This document shows, in pieces, positions 27,841-31,128 of a stretch of DNA of 31,128 bases (positions are counted from its first letter, which is position 1; each line of letters opens with the position of its first letter). The notes below the pieces were generated by a model. That model did no database searches, was not told where the DNA came from, and saw only the letters and a list, made by a program, of their open reading frames with translations. The stretch spans positions 1 through 31,128 of the forward strand of contig DAIDAW010000001.1 in the NCBI GenBank assembly GCA_027310425.1. The letters run 5' to 3'. A program made the position numbers and the translations under genes. The stretch comes from a bacterium (GTDB lineage: Bacteria; Patescibacteriota; Minisyncoccia; UBA6257; Brennerbacteraceae).

Positions 27841-28155
27841 TTGCGTTCCCAGGGATACAAAATTCTTGTGCGCAATTTCCGCACGAAGATCGGAGAACTC
27901 GATATTGTGTGCCGCAAAGGAAACGTGACGGTATTCGTTGAAGTAAAAACAGTGCGCGCGGGAAATGACGCATATTCGCCGGAATTGCATTTCACGCAGA
28001 ACAAGCTCCGAAAAATGCAGCGCGCTGCCCTGCTTTTTTTCAAAATGAACCGTTTGTCTCCGGAGGCGGCGATGCGTTTTGATCTGGTTGCCGTGGAAAT
28101 CGGCACAGAAAAAACAAAGCCGCTCATCCGGCACTACGAAAATCTTGGCGCATAG
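27841..28155 (+). CDS. yraN: YraN-family (UPF0102) putative endonuclease
   Basis: YraN proteins are small Holliday-junction-resolvase-like (PD-(D/E)xK fold) proteins of unclear cell role. Visible motifs are QGYKILVRNFR, TKIGELDIVC (conserved G-E-x-D) and TVFVEVKT (E-x-K), followed by the helical QNKLRKMQRAA segment. From TTG 27841 it has 104 residues. However, the in-frame codons upstream, back to a stop at 27745, also encode conserved family sequence (GKAGEDIACDFL), so the true protein must begin upstream although no ATG, GTG or TTG exists there; CTG 27790 or ATT 27781 are the only near-start codons. The gene lies downstream of tRNA-Gly and may be cotranscribed with it. It is tail-to-tail with the next gene, 6 nt apart. 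Confidence 0.85.
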   Translation: MRSQGYKILVRNFRTKIGELDIVCRKGNVTVFVEVKTVRAGNDAYSPELHFTQNKLRKMQRAALLFFKMNRLSPEAAMRFDLVAVEIGTEKTKPLIRHYENLGA

Positions 28156-28161
28156 CCGAAG

Positions 28162-28575
28162 TTATTTCTTCGTATACGTTCCGTCAAACGATACATTGAG
28201 TCCGCCACACACGCTGCCGTTTCGCTCTTGAAGCGTTACCTGGCTATCCGCGAACGCGAAATCGATGCTGCACTCGGCATTTTTATAAACCCCTTTCGAG
28301 GAATCCATCGCGAGAATTCCCGCGATTTCGCCGGTATTTACTTCGCCGGAATTTTTCCCTTGCCAGTATGCTTGCCCCGAAACCCGCATTTCTCCGGAAG
28401 TTGCAGCTTGTACGTTGATGAAGTTGCAGAAAGTTTGCCCGGGGCAGTACTCATAGCGTCCGCTGAAATCAGGCCGCTTCCCGATTTCCGAATACTTCGC
28501 GTACCAGAAGAAAAGTAGAACCAGCGCTGAAGCAAAGAGCGCGAGAGAAGACGCAATAATCATTTTTTTCTTCAT
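28162..28575 (-). CDS. Small anchored extracytoplasmic protein, unknown
   Basis: From ATG 28575 the product has 137 residues: a lysine-rich start (MKKK), a membrane helix (about 5-26), then a domain of about 110 residues rich in Gly, aromatic and polar residues with a beta pattern and four or five cysteines (YCPGQTFC, NAEC, SVCGG), suggesting a disulfide-stabilised outer domain. The family is not recognised. The ATG overlaps the TGA of the ROK kinase gene by 4 nt, so it is the second gene of a two-gene operon; a longer frame upstream lies inside that gene and is ignored. It ends 6 nt from the convergent yraN gene with no terminator visible between them. Confidence 0.7.
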   Translation of the reverse strand: MKKKMIIASSLALFASALVLLFFWYAKYSEIGKRPDFSGRYEYCPGQTFCNFINVQAATSGEMRVSGQAYWQGKNSGEVNTGEIAGILAMDSSKGVYKNAECSIDFAFADSQVTLQERNGSVCGGLNVSFDGTYTKK

Positions 28576-29441
28576 GGGCGTGGTTTCCCTTTTTCCTGCG
28601 CGAGCATCGCTGCGCCGATCGCGCCGATCCATTTATGCGACCTGGTTTTTTTTATTCTCACTTTTGCGCGCGCCACATTCGATAAAACCAGGTGTTTCAT
28701 AGTTGCGCGCGCGGTGGCGATGTACAGCGGCCATGCGTGGCTCATGCCGCCGCCGATGATGATAACCTCGGGTTCGATAAAATTCACGATATTTGCCAAG
28801 GCAATGCCGAGGTTTTCTCCAAATTGCCGCCAGAGTTTTTTGTGCGTCACACTGCCTTGTCGGGCTTTCATTTCTGACGCAAGCGGGTCAAGGCGTTTGC
28901 GCATAAAGAATTTCCGCGCGCAGAAATCTTCGAGTTCGTAGAGATGATTCGGCGTTTTATCGGTGATAAGATGTCCGATTTCGTACGCGGTGCCGAATCC
29001 CCCGCGCATAATGTGTCCGTCGAGGGACCATGCCGCGCCGATGCCCGTGCCCAGCGTAAGCATAAATACGGATGCGAAACGCGTATGGAAAGGAAGCTCG
29101 GCGCGCAAGGCGACTTTCACATCGTTGTCGAGCGCGACCCGCGTTTTATATTTTTGCTCCACGATTTTTTTTACGTCGATGCGCGTTAGGATTTTCACAT
29201 TGCCTGCTCCGACGACGCGGTTGTTCGTGATGACGCCCGGCAAGCCGATGCCGATATTTGATACGCGTGTAGAATATAGCCGATCGATAACGGTATACAG
29301 CGAACCAAGGAATATTTTTTTCGTTAACGTTTTTTGGGGATGAAAAAACTCCGCGCGTTTAAGGATTGCGGTGCCGCGCATGAGCACGCCGCGGATTTTC
29401 GTGCCGCCAGCGTCGATACCGATGGCGAGATGATTTTGCAT
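28572..29441 (-). CDS. ROK-family sugar kinase
   Basis: The 289-residue ASKHA-fold kinase phosphorylates glucose or an N-acetylated hexosamine in characterised relatives. The phosphate-1 loop DAGGTK (10-15), GIGLPGV (about 64-70), DND motif (ALDNDVK, about 104-110), the phosphate-2/adenosine loop LTLGTGIGAA (about 129-138) and IIIGGGMSH (about 230-238) are present. The catalytic-His region EIGHL is there, but the ROK zinc cluster (C-x-C-G-x2-G-C) that normally follows is replaced by a segment with a single Cys (LEDFCARKF). This occurs in a subset of ROK kinases and may alter substrate choice. It is transcribed from an extended -10 promoter 10 nt before the ATG and coupled to the small anchored protein gene. 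Confidence 0.9.
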   Translation of the reverse strand: MQNHLAIGIDAGGTKIRGVLMRGTAILKRAEFFHPQKTLTKKIFLGSLYTVIDRLYSTRVSNIGIGLPGVITNNRVVGAGNVKILTRIDVKKIVEQKYKTRVALDNDVKVALRAELPFHTRFASVFMLTLGTGIGAAWSLDGHIMRGGFGTAYEIGHLITDKTPNHLYELEDFCARKFFMRKRLDPLASEMKARQGSVTHKKLWRQFGENLGIALANIVNFIEPEVIIIGGGMSHAWPLYIATARATMKHLVLSNVARAKVRIKKTRSHKWIGAIGAAMLAQEKGKPRP

Positions 29442-29451
29442 ATTATTCTTC

Positions 29452-29460
29452 AGTATAACA
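29452..29460 (-). promoter_or_regulatory. Extended -10 promoter (TGTTATACT) of the ROK kinase operon
   Basis: TGT-TATACT on the minus strand with 10 nt to the ATG at 29441 predicts a leader of 3-4 nt. The -35 region is AT-rich and not close to consensus. Confidence 0.55.
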
Positions 29461-29496
29461 TCAAAAATACTCCATAAAATTATCCACTTTCTATGA

Positions 29497-29524
29497 TTGA
29501 CGTCGACGCATTTCTCGCTAGAAT
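29497..29524 (+). promoter_or_regulatory. Promoter of putative small RNA 4
   Basis: TTGACG (29497-29502), a 16-nt spacer and TAGAAT (29519-29524). Predicted start near 29531, with no credible protein frame downstream before the terminator. Confidence 0.6.
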
Positions 29525-29530
29525 AGAAGA

Positions 29531-29660
29531 AGCAGGAGGATTTATTTTTTTTAGGAATTATCCGGCCGGCATTGTCCGGTGGTCGGGATTCTAGAAGCCA
29601 GTCGCAAGGCTGGCACTATAACCATTCAAGAAAGGTGTCGTACGACACCTTTCTTTTTTT
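29531..29660 (+). ncRNA. Putative small RNA 4 (about 130 nt)
   Basis: This span lies between the ROK operon and the 3' end of thrS, bounded by a plausible promoter and a very strong terminator. Inside are CCGGCCGG and the hairpin GCCAG/CTGGC (about 29597-29615). AGGAGG near the 5' end (29535-29540) precedes only a 16-codon frame starting with ATT, so a coding function is unlikely. The internal structure is weaker than for RNAs 1-3, so confidence is lower. It could equally be a leader or 3' antisense RNA touching the end of thrS, which is on the opposite strand and overlaps the terminator tail. Confidence 0.45.
29628..29660 (+). terminator. Strong intrinsic terminator facing thrS
   Basis: A perfect 14-bp palindrome (29628-29641/29642-29655) is followed by T residues that run into the thrS stop codon. 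Only the plus strand has a T-run after the stem. Confidence 0.85.
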
Positions 29661-31128
29661 ACTTTCGTTCTCTGATTTCTTCTTCGAGCTGTTTTACAAA
29701 TGCGGCGATTTTTTGCATGCCGATATCGCCTTTTGCGCGCTGCCTGACGGCAACTGATTGCGCCTCAACTTCTTTGTCGCCGATCACGGCAATATACGGG
29801 ATTTTCTGCAGTTCCGCGTTGCGGATGCGCTTCCCGATCGTGTCTTCATCCCACAGTTCTGTGCGGATGGAACGCGCTTTGAATTCTGCAAGCGTATTCT
29901 GTGCTGCTTCAAGATGCTTGAGCCCGATGGGCATAACCACGACTTGCACCGGCGAAAGCCACAACGGAAACGCACCGGCATAATGTTCGATCAGGATCAT
30001 GAGGAATCGTTCCGGCGAACCCACAATTGCGCGGTGCAGCATCACGGGATGTTTTTCTTTTCCGTCTTTATCGATGTAGGTCAGATTGAATCGTTCTGGC
30101 ATTACGTAGTCAATTTGCACAGTTGAAAGCTGCCATTCCCTACCCAACGCATCGGTCGCCATCAAATCCATTTTCGGCGCGTAGAATGCCGCTTCGCCTG
30201 GACCATTGAAATAGTCAATTTCATTGCGTTTCATAATCTGTTCTGCCCATTTCTCGACTTTATCCCAGGTTTCGGGATTGCCGAGGTATTTTTCTGGATG
30301 CTGAGGGTCGCGCGTGGACAAGCGGTAGCGATATGTAAAACCGAACGTCGCCATAATTTGCTTGGTCATGGCAAGTGCTTTGTCGATTTCCTCGTCTACC
30401 TGGTCTTCGCGGCAGAAAATATGGCAGTCGTCCTGGGAAAATGAACGCACGCGCGCCAGGCCGGAAAGCTCGCCCGGTTTTTCGTCGCGGTAAAGCATCG
30501 CAAAGTCGGTGTAGCGCAACGGCAGTTCGCGGTAGCTGCGCGGCCTGCTTGCATATATTTGCGTATGCTGCGGGCAGTTCATTGGCTTGAGATAAAATTC
30601 CTCGTCGCTGTAATTGGAAACCACGCGAAACATATCGTCTTTGTATTTGTTGTAATGTCCGGAAATTTTGAACAATTCTGCTTTTGCGACCTGCGGCGTC
30701 CAGACCTGGGTATATTCCTGCTTGCGCTGGGTTTCCTCCACGTATTCGTTCACGAGCCGGCGAATAAGCGCGCCGCGGGGCGTATAAAGCGGGAATCCAG
30801 CGCCAACCAATTCTGAAAATGTGAACAAGTCCAGTTCTTTGCCGAGTTTGCGGTGGTCGCGCTTTCGCGCTTCTTCCTGTTGCTTCAGGTATTCGTCCAA
30901 TTCTTTTGGGGTCGGATACGCGGTCGCGTAGATGCGCTGGAGCATTTTGTTCTTTTCGTCGCCATGCCAGTACGCGCCGGCGACAGACAAAAGTTTGAAT
31001 GCTTTTACTCTGCCGGTTGAAGCAGCGTGCGGTCCAGAACATAAGTCAACGTCTTCATCACCCATTTTGTAGAGAGATACTTTTTCCCCGCGTTGCGCGA
31101 TTTCTTCGATCCATTCCAGTTTGTACGG
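29659..31128 (-). CDS. thrS: Threonyl-tRNA synthetase, C-terminal part (5' end outside window)
   Basis: ThrRS charges tRNA-Thr with threonine. The frame is open to the right edge: upstream of the internal Met at 31065 another 21 in-frame codons encode family sequence (EKVSLYKMGD), so the gene continues beyond the window. Visible are the end of the second editing-domain region (VDLCSGPH), the class II catalytic core with motif 2 around ALLYRDEKPGE-type sequence (YTDFAMLYRDEKPGELSGLAR), the zinc ligand Cys in KPMNCPQH, RSFSQDDCHIF, motif 3 HRAIVGSPERF, and the C-terminal anticodon-binding domain (about the last 100 residues, VVMPIGLKH onward). About 489 residues are present. The T-run of the opposing terminator overlaps its TAA stop. 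Confidence 0.96.
   Translation of the reverse strand, partial: PYKLEWIEEIAQRGEKVSLYKMGDEDVDLCSGPHAASTGRVKAFKLLSVAGAYWHGDEKNKMLQRIYATAYPTPKELDEYLKQQEEARKRDHRKLGKELDLFTFSELVGAGFPLYTPRGALIRRLVNEYVEETQRKQEYTQVWTPQVAKAELFKISGHYNKYKDDMFRVVSNYSDEEFYLKPMNCPQHTQIYASRPRSYRELPLRYTDFAMLYRDEKPGELSGLARVRSFSQDDCHIFCREDQVDEEIDKALAMTKQIMATFGFTYRYRLSTRDPQHPEKYLGNPETWDKVEKWAEQIMKRNEIDYFNGPGEAAFYAPKMDLMATDALGREWQLSTVQIDYVMPERFNLTYIDKDGKEKHPVMLHRAIVGSPERFLMILIEHYAGAFPLWLSPVQVVVMPIGLKHLEAAQNTLAEFKARSIRTELWDEDTIGKRIRNAELQKIPYIAVIGDKEVEAQSVAVRQRAKGDIGMQKIAAFVKQLEEEIRERK

Noticed and set aside
27575..27928. Open frame spanning tRNA-Gly and the start of yraN
   Set aside because: It reads straight through the tRNA gene and is out of frame with the conserved YraN sequence.

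Overview
The window reads as a chromosome segment of an ultra-small bacterium of the Candidate Phyla Radiation (Patescibacteria), most likely Parcubacteria-like. This is an inference. It rests on two small VirB2/T4SS-type pilins, many single-membrane-anchored proteins of unknown family, dense gene packing with 4-nt overlaps, and promoters placed directly at start codons. TGA acts as a stop (rsmA, uvrD, the 266-residue gene), so the recoded TGA of Gracilibacteria and SR1 is excluded. No rRNA, CRISPR array, transposase or phage gene was seen.

Layout. 1-3260 (minus): three co-transcribed envelope or secretion genes of unknown family, one with Ig-like domains, the last running off the left edge. 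3278-6023 (minus): rsmA and a UvrD/PcrA helicase. 6178-7338 (plus): LysM-M23 peptidase with its own promoter and terminator. 7391-14715 (minus): an RNA-metabolism and housekeeping run in the order nusA, rpsO, NYN nuclease, pnp, anchored protein, DksA-like factor, comM. 14911-15532: two divergent small genes with strong Shine-Dalgarno sites. 15583-16390 (plus): a non-coding stretch with three promoter-RNA-terminator units, including a roughly 390-nt multi-hairpin RNA and a roughly 120-nt rod-shaped RNA. 16526-22915 (minus): a six-gene operon of methyltransferase, membrane-anchored solute-binding protein, two T4SS-type pilins, an anchored NTF2-like protein and a 1068-residue secreted zinc phospholipase C-like/lamin-tail protein. 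23042-23257: a small membrane peptide gene. 23264-23582: a centromere-like region with two perfect parS sites arranged in mirror image. 23583-31128: N-acetylmuramoyl-L-alanine amidase, rny, HU, rpsA, tRNA-Gly(UCC), a YraN-family gene, an anchored protein, a ROK kinase, a fourth putative small RNA and the 3' part of thrS.

How it fits together. The core genes form an RNA-turnover and translation set (PNPase, RNase Y, NYN nuclease, NusA, S1, S15, RsmA, ThrRS, tRNA-Gly). The cell-surface set (M23 and amidase hydrolases, pilins, phospholipase-like protein, Ig-like protein) suits a host-attached lifestyle. Promoters fall in two styles. Several core or operon-leading genes have a TATACT-type -10, often extended by TGn, only 6-14 nt before the start codon, which predicts leaderless or nearly leaderless mRNAs. 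Three small orphan genes instead have classical promoters and AAGGAGG-type ribosome sites. The strongest candidates for undescribed biology are the non-coding RNA cluster at 15.6-16.4 kb, the mirror-image parS element at 23.3-23.6 kb, and the pilin/phospholipase operon.
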